Part shown: positions 37,190 through 48,590 of the stretch, piece by piece
Numbering within the stretch: position 1 is the stretch's first letter
Layout: each line of letters opens with the position of its first letter
Assembly (NCBI RefSeq): GCF_037893015.1
Contig: NC_133666.1
Location: forward strand, 159,484,490-159,548,489
Length of the DNA: 64,000 nt
Source: Macrotis lagotis
Taxonomy: Eukaryota > Chordata > Mammalia > Peramelemorphia > Peramelidae
Direction of reading: 5' to 3'
The notes under the pieces: generated by a model
Databases searched by the model: none
Told to the model about the DNA's origin: nothing
The model's input: only the letters and a program-made list of their open reading frames with translations
Program-made: the position numbers and the translations under genes

Positions 37190-37440
37190 GGGGGTAGAGC
37201 AACTCCATGGTGCAATGGACAGAATACCAGGCCTTAAGTCAGGAAGACCTAAGTTCAATTCCAGTCTCACACACTTACTCAATAGTTGTGGGACCCTGGG
37301 CAAGTCACATAACCCTGTTTGCCTTAGTTTCTTCAAGCATGAAATGAACTAAAGAAGCAATTGACAAAACATTCCTGGATTCTTGCCAAAAGAAAGAACC
37401 CAAGTAGTTTACAAAACATTCAATGACTGAAGAACAACAA
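37190..37440 (+). repeat. MIR-type CORE-SINE with gactgaagaacaacaac tail
   Basis: Full-length layout: head gagcaactccatggtgcaatgg, ttcaattccagtctcacac, gggcaagtcacataaccc, cagtttc-like and gaaatgaactaaagaagcaa. It then has cctggattcttgcc and the tail tgactgaagaacaacaaca. Confidence 0.82.
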
Positions 37441-38110
37441 CATCTAAGGATACAATTTCATTATTTGTCTTTGTACTTCCCAAGCTCCCATCAAATGTGC
37501 TTCCCCTTTACACAAACCAATCACTCAAATAATTTTATTGATTCAAATATTTAAATTCATTAGCTAAAGAAAAAAGGAGTAATAACCATTACATCTATGT
37601 AATAGAAAACAAGAATGGGATTAATGATAATATAACATTTCATAATTATGAGTCACACTATCATGCCAATACAAATTTAGGAGAATATGGACAAATACTG
37701 AGAGAGTCCAAGCAGGTAAACCTAAGTGCCTATTTAAAGTAGCAATTCCAGAGAGAGGTATGCTTTTAGAGAACAGTTTGTTACTGGCATTATATAGCTG
37801 CTTATATGATGCTTCCAAACAATTGAAATTAAAGGACTCTTTTATTACAGAGCCATCCTTGGCAGGGTAGTGAGAAAAGTGTTATGTTCTTTCACTATTT
37901 CCTGTTTAGCTGGAATTTCTTTTTAACCATAGAACTGATAAATTCTTCACTTTATGATAAAGCCAAGCATTCCTTTTCCCAGCATCTAGCTCTTCAAATA
38001 GGAGGAAATTTGGCTTTATTTAGTCAGTAATTTTAAAAAAGCCATGTTTCTCATAGAAAAACAGATCGAAAAACCTTTCTTTTCCTTTCTATTTCTGTCT
38101 ACCAAATTAG
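37441..38110. other. AT-rich non-coding stretch
   Basis: No feature recognised. Confidence 0.5.
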
Positions 38111-38330
38111 AGCCCGTAGCAGCTAGATGGCATAGTGGATAAAGAACTGGAGCTAGAAGCAGGAAGACTCATCTGAGTTCCAATCTGTCTTAAACTCTAG
38201 TTCGACCAGAACAAGTCACTTAACCTCATTTGCCTCAGTTTGCTCATTTGTAAAATGAACAGGAGAAGGAAATGGGATCATGAAGAGTTGGACATGATTG
38301 AAAAATGACTGAACACATGCACAGGTACCC
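38111..38330 (+). repeat. MIR-type CORE-SINE, plus strand
   Basis: Same family as 37,190-37,440: gcagctagatggcatagtgg head, acaagtcacttaacctcatt, ttgtaaaatgaacaggag, gaagagttggacatgattga and a tgactgaacac tail. Confidence 0.85.
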
Positions 38331-38821
38331 CCAATGGGTTGTTCTTCTTTTGAACTTTGCATATGGAGTTGTATATTTGCATACTGAAGTATGAAGAAAT
38401 AAATATTTCCCTACTACAAAGTCCTTGTCACATATATCTGAAGAAAGGAAATTTTGTTAGTATTTTATCAAATTTCTCAGGCAAGAATACCATCCATTTC
38501 AGGAAAGAGATTAAATTTTGCAAGTAGTCATACAATGAGAAATTAGCTGTGTCTAGTTAGGGAAATTTCCTTCCCTCTCTTCTTTTTTTAAGAGGATTAA
38601 TATATTAATCTGAAGGAATTAGTTTCTTGATTACTTTAAATCACTTGTGATCAATTTTGACAATAGTTTTTGAGAGCAATGATAAAAGAACTGTTTTGAA
38701 GAAAATTATTTTAAGAAGGGTATTCCTTAAAGACTTGGTGAGGATTATTATTTGAAATAAAGAAATTGCTAACATTGAAATAATTCACGTTATAAAATTT
38801 TCCTTCTTTAATATTTCTATT

Positions 38822-39080
38822 TTTGTTTATCTTTCATTCTCAAAGAGAACCAGTGATAACATGAAGATTGACTTTGGAGTCAATTGTATTTAAAGGAAGC
38901 AGAACTGCTGGAAAAAGTGATCTTCTCACTTTCAGTTCCAGAGTCACTGAAATTCAGCGCCAAGACAAAAGTCATGGAAACTGGAGTTACTCCAGGATGT
39001 AGTGGATGACGTTAATGTTTATAAACCAAGATCTTTCCCAGATCTCATTTTTGCTGATTTAGAGCTAAATAAGAAATGGG
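38822..39080 (-). repeat. MAR1-like SINE, minus strand
   Basis: The plus strand starts tctttcattctcaaagagaac, the reverse of the gaatgaaggacaaac-type tail. It continues with ctttcagttccagagtcac and tactccaggatgtagtgg. It is the partner of the plus-strand element at 17,190-17,492. Confidence 0.72.
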
Positions 39081-39756
39081 ATAAAAGATCAATTAGTTTA
39101 CCATCACAAAATTATAAATCTTAGAGAACACCCTAAAAGTTTCTGGCCAGAACAGAAGACAAATGATATTTCTACTTATCCCTAAATCTTCACTTCAAAA
39201 CCTAAAAACAATGGACCAAAGAGATTTGTACTGGGGGCTATTATTTGTCATTCAATGAAAGAATGATTGTGATTTGAGTCACATAGTCAAGTAAATCCAT
39301 TTGAAACAGAATGGGCTGGCCCAGAGAATCGTTAGATTCCATTAAAAATCACTATTATTTTTAAATTCTGTAAAAACTGTGCAGAACAAACAGTGAATTG
39401 TCCCAATTTTTAGAGGGGAAAATCTATCCCCACTCCTTAAAAATCTTCGAAAATTTAAGCAAGTAAAAATTATAACCCTATGGAGAAAGCACCTTCATGT
39501 AAGAGTATGATGCCTCAAAGTGGAGAGAAGAACCACATGTCATGAGGGCCTATAGTTTTTTGCAATTGCAAGGAAAGCATGGCAGAAATTGCAAGTCTCA
39601 TTTTCCCCTTTTTAAAGGGAGACTTTTATTATTAACAAGTGCTTTATTTCAGAGCTAGGTCTGGGGGTCTCCAAGCTCTCAGTTCTTCCAAGGTGTCATG
39701 ATCCAAGGAATGGTATGGTCATTGTTCTCCTGCATTGTGCTCTAAACTGTGAGTGA

Positions 39757-39757
39757 T

Positions 39758-39785
<28 letters not shown>
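39757..39785. repeat. (AT)n microsatellite
   Basis: Perfect AT alternation. Confidence 0.95.
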
Positions 39786-39788
<3 letters not shown>

Positions 39789-40123
39789 TCTTCTCCACCT
39801 TTAAACTGGTCCACCTCCACCCTTTCTCACTCTGTCAGAACCTTTACCCCTACAACTTGTGCAGTCTATTTTTAAGTGTCTGAATTCATATGTGAACTCA
39901 ATTCCTCCTGACTGCAGAATATACATTTTGTGCACTACACTATCTCCAGTAGGAAATGACCACAGAAATTTAAGGTTAAATATCTTATATTGGAGCAGTG
40001 CCTGCAGAGATTATAGTAGCTGGTACATTTTTTTTTCCCTAAACTGCAAATGCTTGGATTTAAAAATAATACGAAGTCAATAAAAATCTTCTGGAAAAGG
40101 CTGTGTCTAAAACACAGAATACA

Positions 40124-40128
40124 GTATA

Positions 40129-40182
<54 letters not shown>

Positions 40183-40191
40183 CATATATAT
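40124..40191. repeat. (TA)n microsatellite with CA/TG interruptions
   Basis: Long TA array interrupted by single tgta and taca units. It gives spurious Ile-Tyr ORFs on both strands. Confidence 0.95.
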
Positions 40192-40777
40192 TAACAACAG
40201 ATGGAACTGGAATGCAGTAATCCCCAAGACCTCTTCATATGGTGCCAAAATCCTGATTATTAGTTTATATTTGCTGTTGTTTTTCTAATGAGTTTCCAGT
40301 AACTCCTGAATCTATCAGGCTTGAGTTTCTAGCAGTTGCTTCAATAAATACTTTCATTTGACTCAGGTTCTGCCAACTTGCTATATCTGCTTTTATTTCC
40401 AATATCTTACTTTCCTTATTGCCTTCTCTGCCGTCTGACCATGACACCATCTTCACCCAACATCTTTCTTTTTTTCTTTGACTTTTCCACTTTCCTTTTG
40501 ATGGTTTTTCCCCATAGCTTCTTTTCTACTAGTGCCTACTTGTCAGTCATGCCCTATCTCTAATTAATAATGTGAAATTCAGTAATTCCACCTTTCTTTC
40601 TGTAAACATTCACTTGAAAATGAGCTAATGGACCAAAAACCCCTACAGATATTATTACCTCACTGTTCAGCCTGCTTTGCATTTCCAACAGGTCTTAGTA
40701 CTATTGTCTGAGGGACACTTCTCTTTTAATCTCTCTCATAATCTCATTCTCTCATTCTTCCATCCTCTCATTCTCTC

Positions 40778-40779
<2 letters not shown>

Positions 40780-40842
<63 letters not shown>
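40780..40842. repeat. (CT)n microsatellite
   Basis: Pure CT array of about 60 bases in a pyrimidine-rich context. The Ser-Leu ORF over it is spurious. Confidence 0.95.
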
Positions 40843-40847
<5 letters not shown>

Positions 40848-41635
40848 CTCATTCCCACTCTGTTTTTCTTGTCATTAAAATAGTCACACTTTTCCATATT
40901 CTATCTGATCTTGATTCTTTTTAAGCTGATTTTTAATCAGTTTTCCTTAGGCAAATGCTGCCTTTTTAGCCTCTTTCAGCATCCAACATAACTACATATG
41001 AAAGAATTACTTTAAATTTCAATGAATTCAAGGAGTTTGAAAAAGGAGAAATTGCAAATGGTAGAGATAAAAATTATGAAGTGTTTGAAGTTTCTATTAG
41101 AACTTCTAATGAAAATTTACTGAAGGTTGGTTAGTCACACATTAAATAGAGATGAGAAATTGTTTATTTGAAAAAGAAGAAGCAATTTTCAGAACCAGCT
41201 TAATCTTGGTATATATGAACTAGTAGTCATGGAGGTAGTGAATCAATTAAAATGCCACTCATTATTTTTGGTAGTCAGTGATATAGTCCATGGTGGATCT
41301 GAACAGATATTCATGCTTCTAAAAGAGAAGGAGAGCGAGGGACTGAGGGGAAAATAGTCATGATCCAGAAGGAAATGAGTGTCTAAGGAAATTCTTCCCA
41401 CATAAGAAGAATATTAAATTCCCCACAATAAATGTTCAGAGATGATGATCAGACTATAAGGCTATTGACCACTCTCTCAGTTTCACCTGATGATATATAC
41501 CTGAAAATATTATTATTGCTTATTATTCATACCTATTGGATAGGACCAAATGAGACATAGGAACTGTTTCCAATGACTAAAGTTGTAAGCAAAGCAAATA
41601 AATATATTTTCCAAGTAAATATATTTTCATATTCT
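40843..41635. other. Non-coding stretch
   Basis: No feature recognised. Confidence 0.5.
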
Positions 41636-41833
41636 TGCTGCTGGGACTTTGGGGGTCGCCAATTAAAGATAGAAATTTGGGGTAACTGAAAAATCAAGGG
41701 TTACTGAAAGACAAAATTTCATATGTATTCTGGGAATTTAAAACTGCTCGGGATTTTTTTTTTCAAAGTAAACATCTAGAAAAGGAATAAGTACTTTGAG
41801 GTTAGAGTATTTGAAGTTTGAGTGAGAATGAGC

Positions 41834-41884
<51 letters not shown>

Positions 41885-42350
41885 GAGAGCCCCAGCTATG
41901 TGACATGGTGGGGGGGGCATGGTAATTCATCAAGACCTAACATGAGAGCACTTAGCCTAGGAAGAAAAGAGAGGCTCAGACATCCTGCTAGGGTGGAAGA
42001 TAGAGTCAAGAAGAAGCTAGAAGGTGCGGTGCTTCCTTTTAAATACACTTCTATAGTAGGTTGGACAAGGGGTGGCACTTGGGGTGTGGTCTAGCACCTG
42101 GGCCAGGTATTCTCTAATGGGCAAGCTACATACTGGTCCTTCCTGTCCCAAGGTGCATGACCTTAAATTTCAACATGTTATTTTCTGTCACTCTATCATC
42201 AATGGGCAAGGTCAAGGAACTGGGAACTGGAAGCTAGGTGAAGGAGGAATGGGTAGACAGGATGCAAACAACAGGGGTGATGAGGAGACAGGATATAATC
42301 AACAGGAATCAGTTTATATCACAGGAGAAAACAGTCTTCCACAATTAACA
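41636..42350. other. Unclassified GC-richer block with (GA)n
   Basis: It begins near ttgctgctgggactttgggg and runs to about cacaggagaaaacag. It is richer in G and in recognisable words than its surroundings, with a GA array at 41836-41879 and a TATA-like ttttaaatac at about 42,037. No ORF has a domain, and the open frames owe their length to the GA array. It may be an LTR or another repeat, but I see neither matched ends nor a target-site repeat. Confidence 0.4.
41836..41879. repeat. (GA)n microsatellite
   Basis: GA array of about 44 bases. It produces spurious Arg-Glu and Ser-Leu ORFs. Confidence 0.95.
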
Positions 42351-43533
42351 AAAATTTAACAACATAAAATATTACAGAATTTGTTTCTAACTATAAACTT
42401 TCTATATTCATAATTCTTTGCATCAATATCATATTACAACTAGAAGGGAGGGATCCCTTGTTCTTGACCCCTAATTTTTGTAAAACAGAGGGAAGTGTGT
42501 GCTTTGATCAAAATCTCATGATCTATAGAGCTAGTACTCAAAATTATGTTCCTTGACTTCTCTTCTAGTTTTATCCATTATACTAATTGCCACAGCTACA
42601 TTCCCCATTGAATAACCAATCCATTTTTCCAATGTTCACTTAAACTTGTAGAATTTTTGTTTCTTTCTTCATTTAAAAAAATCAAATTTAATTCTGTTAT
42701 AAACCACAAATTATAGATCAATTTTAAGCAAATAAATTACTATTTTTTATATTAATTACTGCTTAGTTTTATTTTACCTCTAATGGAAGAGGTTTTCATC
42801 ATCATAACATGGAGAATTAAGACAGTGATCTGTATAACAGGCAAATTAATAACTGTAGAATCTACTAAACAATGTTAGACTTACATGAGATGCTATATGA
42901 AAAGTACCTTGAAATATTAAAACCATTCTATAAGTGGTAGTTATTATTAACATTATTTGCAAACAAGTTAGAAATAATGTTGTCTAGCCATTAAAATTAG
43001 ACTTCCTAATTTTCAGTTTGGATTAAATAATTAGTCTTAAAACAGAAGACACAATGGACATTTTTTTTACTTGATATCGTATGCAGCTGTGTACTTTGAT
43101 ATCATAGATGAGTACATATTTTGAGAGAATTATTTCAGTTGAAATTCATTGTGAAAATGATTCAATTTTTTTCAACTCCTGGCATTTAGACAAAGGAGGG
43201 CATTTTAATAGAAGTTCTATATGTCATGGTTATATGCAGAAACATAATTTGAGCTTTTCTATTGTTACTGATAATTTTAAACGTACACTCCTCCAGAGAA
43301 TGGACATTAATCTTTTTAATGGCAATACTTAAGTAATTTAGCTCCAAAGTGAAGAGAATCATCTTTGTGATCAAATTAAGGCAATTATTTATGCAATTTA
43401 GTGAGAAATGGCAGAATTCTGATAATTATGCTAGCTCTCCACTTCCCATTGTCACAATATATATAGTTCCTATGAATTTGCCTACTCATCTGTTGATATG
43501 GATGAATACAGATTGTTTTATTTTATTTTTTAA
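42351..43533. other. AT-rich non-coding stretch
   Basis: No feature recognised. The ORFs at 43.1-43.4 kb have no domain that I can see. Confidence 0.5.
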
Positions 43534-43544
43534 AACATGTAAAT

Positions 43545-43706
43545 CAGGGTGGGTAGGTGGCACAGTGGATAAAGCACCAGCCCTAGAGTCAGGAGTACCC
43601 AAGTTCAAATCTGGGCTCAGACATTTAATAATTACCAAGCTGTGTGACTTTGGGCAAGCTACTTAACCCCATTTGCCTTGCAAAATCCTAAAAAAAAACC
43701 CTAAAC
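43545..43706 (+). repeat. tRNA-derived SINE (WSINE1-like)
   Basis: Plus-strand copy flanked by aacatgtaaat at 43534-43544 and 43707-43717. It forms the tail of a chance ORF that starts upstream. Confidence 0.96.
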
Positions 43707-43717
43707 AACATGTAAAT

Positions 43718-44796
43718 GAATAAGAATAGAATACTCTCAATTAAATGTGGTTTGTTTTTTGTTTTCAGAAATTAATATTTCAAATTTTAACTTGAAAATT
43801 ATTTGAAAATGAATTTGATCAAAATTTTGTGATGGTTTTTATATTGATCATCTATTTCCCCCAGAATACATTAATTAATTCATAGATATACAAAAATGAT
43901 TAAATTTGGATAAGGATTTTCATGGCAAAAACATTGCCATCATTGCTGGCAAAATCAAGTTCCTAATTTTCCCTCCTACCATGCAGAAACCTATAACACT
44001 CATAATGTATACTACAAGAATCCATAAACTTTCTCTTTATTTATTTATTTTAAGATTTTATTTTTCTATTTTTATTTCTTCCTAGTTGCTCATTTATAAC
44101 AGAGGCCTGAGTAATATGTGCCTAGTAGACCTTACAAGATACATAGTGTACTTTTGTATATGGAAAGACTAAATGGAAGAAGTTGTGAAAATTCCTTCTA
44201 AAACATTTTGTGATGATATTTAATGGAAGGATCCTTCTTTCTCAGGGAGAACATTCCCAGATATTTTAACTGTTTATGGTTCCTTTATTGTCTGAAAAAG
44301 AGGTCTGCCAACTGAAACAGAAAATGCATTTAAATGTAAACATACCCAAAAGTCATTAATGAGCTACACCCTTTCCCCTCCATTTTTTTTTGGAGAAATA
44401 AGGAAAATAAAAGTAATTGCTATAAACATCCCAATGGGTATAAGGTCCTTGTGTAACCAATGTAGGAAATGAACATATTTATTCCTACTCCCATTCTCAT
44501 AGATGTCCTTAAAAAGTGAATTTTTCCCCTAATAAGAATTCTAGATCAAGGATATCTAAGCTCATCTGGGCCATATCCCTTAATAAAAACTTAGGTTTTC
44601 TGGGCCATATCACTCTTAGCTCTTCTGGGTCATGTTGCTCAATAAAAACTTGTCAAGGGTTACATAACGAATTTAATATATATTTATGACTATAATAAAA
44701 CCCATATTATCAATGAGTTAATAACAAAATGTAATAATGTATTAAGGAATAATACAATGTAATAAAGTCTAATAATAAAATATAATATTGAAACAT
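43718..44796. other. AT-rich non-coding stretch
   Basis: No gene seen. A short local repetition of ctgggccatatc / tctgggtcatgttgc occurs near 44,568-44,640. Confidence 0.5.
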
Positions 44797-44800
44797 TTAT

Positions 44801-44873
44801 TTTTTTGTTTGTTTTTTTGAAAGGCAGTGGGGTTAAGTGACTTGCCCTGCAAAAACCAAAAAAAAAAAAAAGA
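44801..44873. repeat. Fold-back SINE fragment
   Basis: About 45 bases of minus-strand SINE tail (T-run, aaggcagtggggttaagtga, cttgccc) run straight into plus-strand SINE tail text (tgcaaaaaccaaaaaaa). Only the SINE's 3' end is present, once in each orientation. Confidence 0.75.
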
Positions 44874-44911
44874 GAAAAAATCCAAAGTAAAATAAAATCG
44901 TAATAATAGTA

Positions 44912-45054
44912 GGGGTGGCTGGGTGGCAGACAGAGCACTGGCCCTTGAGCCAGAAGCACCTGGGTCCAAATCCAGCCTCAGACACCCAACGATCACCCTG
45001 CTATGCCGCCCCAGGCAGACCACCCAGCCCCATTTGCCCTGCACCCCACCCAAA
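44912..45054 (+). repeat. GC-rich variant SINE
   Basis: Head ggggtggctgggtggcagac, core tgggtccaaatccagcctca, end catttgccctgcaccccacc. Many A and T bases of the common SINE appear as G and C (cccaacgatcaccctgctat for cttaataattacctagctgt). Flanks taataatagta and tagtaataata suggest a target repeat. Confidence 0.85.
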
Positions 45055-45261
45055 ATAGTAATAATAAAAAATGTGCTTCAGTCTGTGTTACAATACCACC
45101 AACTCTGTCATGGGTGGATCACATTCTTTATGTTAAGTCTATCACAAAAGTTACTTCCATACTTTTCTACTGTTGCCATTGCTGATTACAACTCCCTCCT
45201 TTTCTATTTCTCCACTACCGTGTACTATATTTTCTCTCTCCTTTCACTATGACTCTGCTGT

Positions 45262-45405
45262 AAGGTAGCTGAGTGGAGCAGCAGACAGATCCCTGGCCCT
45301 GGGGCCAAGAGGCCCCCAGCCCCCATGCCACCCCTTAGGCCTAGCATCCACCTGGCCCTATGGTCTCGGAGAGGCCATCCAAACCCAGCCCCTTGCAAGA
45401 AGTAA
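45262..45405 (+). repeat. Second GC-rich variant SINE, diverged
   Basis: Head aggtagctgagtggagcagc, then gatccctggccctggggcca. The central part is altered and C-rich (cccccagcccccatgccacc), and the end is ccccttgcaagaagtaaac. It lies only about 200 bases after the first GC-rich SINE. Confidence 0.72.
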
Positions 45406-45414
45406 ACAAAGAAA

Positions 45415-46170
45415 ATGTGTTATATCTGACCACTCTCCCCCCCATGGTCCATCCTCTCTCACATTCCCGCCTTCCCCCGTCTCCCCCTTTCTTACTCCAG
45501 ATGTCTATACCCCATTGAGTACATATGCTGTTTCCTCTCCTAGCCATCTCTGATGAGAGCAAAGAATCCTTCATTCCCCCTTGCCTTCCCCCCTTCCCTA
45601 TCACTGCAGTAGCTCATTGTAATAAAGCAAACTCTTATTATATGAAATATCTTGGCCTATTCCCCCTCTTCTTTTTAATTCTCCCATTACATTTCCCTTT
45701 TTTCTATTGACTCCATTTTTACACCATATTTTATCTTCAAATTCAGCTTTCTCCTGTGCTTCTTCTATAAAAGCTCCTTCTACCTGCTCTGTTAATTGAG
45801 AAGGTTCATATGAGTATTATAATGTCATTTTTCTATGCAGGAATACATGCAGTTCATCATCATTAAGTCCCTCATATATTCTCCCTCTCCTCCAATCTCT
45901 ATGCTTCGCCTGAGTCCTGTATTTGAAGATCAAACCTTCTGTTCAGCTCAGGCCATTCAAACAGGAACATTTGAAATTCCCCTGGTTCATTCAAAGTCCA
46001 TCTTTTTCCCTGGAAGAGGGCATTCAGTTTTGCTGGGTAGTTGATTCTCGGTTGCATTCTAAGCTCTTTTGCCTTTTGGTATATTGTATTCCAAGCCCTA
46101 CGAGCTTTTAATGTAGTTGCTGCTAAGTCCTGTGAGATCCTGATTTGAGTTCTATTCTCAAAGACAAACT
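45415..46170 (-). mobile_element. L1 fragment, minus strand: ORF1 3' end and inter-ORF region
   Basis: On the minus strand the element runs from ORF1 C-terminal codons (46,170 down to the stop at 45,901-45,899) into the purine-rich inter-ORF region, down to about 45,415. Equivalent text lies at 51.4-52.3 kb in the other minus-strand L1. Neither ORF2 nor the 5' part of ORF1 is present. Confidence 0.85.
45899..46057 (-). pseudogene. L1 ORF1p C-terminal domain, readable to its stop
   Basis: From 46057 the minus strand reads MQPRINYPAKLNALFQGKRW, then TLNEPGEFQMFLFEWPEL and NRRFDLQIQDSGEA, with TAG at 45901-45899. The YPAKL motif and position fit the nucleic-acid-binding C-terminal domain of L1 ORF1p. 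The frame upstream is broken (stop in cgtagggcttgg). Confidence 0.85.
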
Positions 46171-47105
46171 AGTAATTAATGCTGCATACAATAATGCTGT
46201 CTGTTGCAATTATGATGAGTCATATCATGTTTTAAAGTAGCTATATGCATATTTTTTGAATCTCTGAAGTATTGGGTAGGAATTTTTATCTCTGAAATTA
46301 TTAGCTCAAATCTTCATGCTCTCTTTTCCCACAAATGTTAAACATCAGTGCTTAGCACCCTGACAGCATTTAACCAATTAACATCAGGCATATTTATAAA
46401 GTGATAGGTATTGAACATATATAGTAAGACATACAAGCATTCATTCTTTTTCTTCTCCTGGTACCTGGGAATTCATTTTCCACAATTGTCTCTCAGTCCT
46501 TAAAGATATGATGCCAAAACTTAATTTGGTTGTTGCAAAGCCTTTGCCTCTCTAAGTTTACTTTAATTCAACAGTCAATGGTTGCTTGTAGGATATCCAT
46601 CTTAATTTCAGGGTAAATCCACAATTGAGTTAAATATGAAATGTTCTTGCTTTCTTCAGCATTATACTGACATACCACAAACTCCGGCCTAAGCTATAGC
46701 TTGTTATCCTGTCATCCTGAAGCTCAAAAATCATAATCTTATCTATTTTATCTCTAATTTTCTCTGTGGAACAAAAAAGAAAAAACAGACAAATCAGTAA
46801 GAGAAAGAAGAGTAAGGTCATGTGATCATCAGACACATATGGAGTCCCAGGATGCAAGATGAAAGGTTGAGGTCTCCTTTCCCACTGGAAAGCTTAGAGT
46901 AGCCTTGCCATATTCCTCATTATACTAAACACAGGAAAGAAAAAGAAAAAAAGCAAAACAAAGCAAAATAGTTTTTGAAGGCATTCTCAATTTTAGCTTA
47001 GCAACCAAACAAATGGATCCTCTCTTTTTTAACTTGGAATAGAAATAAAAAAACTGAGAGTATCAGTGTAAGCTCTGAGGAGTGGGCTCCCCATTCACTA
47101 GACAC
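46171..47105. other. Non-coding stretch
   Basis: No feature recognised. Confidence 0.5.
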
Positions 47106-47117
47106 CCTTTACATTTT

Positions 47118-47264
47118 TTTTTTTGGCAAGGCAATAGTGATAAGTGACTTGACCAAGATCACACAGCTAGGCAATTATGAAGTGTCTGAGGCCACATTTG
47201 AACTCAGGTCCTCCTAACTCCAGGGCCAGGGCTCTATGCACTGCTCCACCTAGCTTCCCCTACT
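47118..47264 (-). repeat. tRNA-derived SINE (WSINE1-like)
   Basis: Minus-strand copy flanked by cctttacatttt (47106-47117) and ccttttacatttt (47265-47277). Confidence 0.93.
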
Positions 47265-47277
47265 CCTTTTACATTTT

Positions 47278-48590
47278 AGGTTATTGTTTCACAAATTTAA
47301 AGTGAGCTAGAAGAAAGATATCACAGATCTGTGTGAGTCCTTGAGGTAAAGATCTAAAAATATTTAACTTTTGCATAAGTCTGCCTACTTCATTGCAAGG
47401 AGAACTATCCTATATGTAAACACTATCATTCATGATTATAAGTATCCAGTACCACTTTATAATAACAAAACTTGCTTCATATCTGACCCCTCTCACCCTG
47501 TTCCCTAATATATTACTTCAGTTTGAATCTCTTTTCTGAATTCCAGACCTGTTTCTTCAATTGTCTACTGTTTATCTTTATCTGAATGTCTCTTCAGGAC
47601 CTGAAATTCAAAATATGTAAAAATGAGCTTTTCTTTCCCATAAACCTTCTCTTTATTTCTTTCCTATTTCTGATTTTGATAAAATATTTCATATTTTATC
47701 CTCTGGTCCAAATATTTTGGGGATGCTTTCCTCTCTCTGAAACTATATCTAATCATTTTGTCAATTCTTTTTGATTCCTAGATAGCAAGCATTGAATACC
47801 CCACCCCCTTGCTATTTTCACCATTTTAATATATTTTAACCACCTAGATTATTAAAAAGAGACTTTTAAATGTACTTATCTTCCCCTGCTTGCATACAAT
47901 CTTTCATATTGTTGACAGAATAATTTTTCATATATTTACTGCTGGGCAAAGTTGAAGAAAGTCACACAATTTTTTTGATTAGGTTCACTAAAAATTCATG
48001 TTATACAACCTCAACTACACTCTCAGTTCTACTAGAAAATCCTATAATACTGCCCTTATTAATTCACTATGCCACTCTCTATAGTGGCTATTACAAATCT
48101 TGTCTCATATTTTTATAAAAAAAATTTAAGACTTTTAACCTGTTGAATTCATTCTATGGCCTTCTATCATTCAGATTCCTTCTGACAGTTTCCTCATTCA
48201 TTCCTATTTAACATAATGAGTTAATATGACCCCTTACCAAGGTTAAGTAATCAGCTTGTTCAAAAAAATCTCATTATGTACCATCTTCTTCAACAAATTG
48301 TCCCTTCTGTTGCTTCATTTTTTACTTATTTTTAACCTCTCCCAGTCTAATGACTCCTTCTTTACTATTTACAAAAATTCCCATAACTTCCACTTCCCAT
48401 AGAAAAATAAACAAACAAAACTTCATTTGATTCTTCTATTCCTGCTAATTATCATCCTATATCTCTTTTTTAGCTAAACAGGAAAAATTCATTTATGTTA
48501 GATAAATTCCAATTTCTTTCCTGCTGATCTCTTCTTAACTCTTACAATTTGGTTACCAATCATATTATTCCAATGAAATTGGTCACTCTA
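47278..48590. other. Non-coding stretch
   Basis: AT-rich and pyrimidine-rich. It may include more of the L2 relic that follows, but I see no clear words before about 48.6 kb. Confidence 0.45.

Larger units (their letters stand above)
39081..40779. other. Non-coding stretch with two AT microsatellites
   Basis: No gene seen. AT arrays lie at 39757-39785 and 40124-40191. A partial minus-strand SINE relic lies near 39,870-39,950 (ttaagtgtctgaattc and gcactacactatctcc). A moderately GC-rich block at 39.65-39.75 kb could be a piece of an LTR, but I cannot show it. Confidence 0.5.

Noticed and set aside
40677..40883. Ser-Leu repeat ORF, and similar ORFs at 20780-20974 and 41738-42094
   Set aside because: They are translations of (CT)n or (GA)n microsatellites with no flanking domain.
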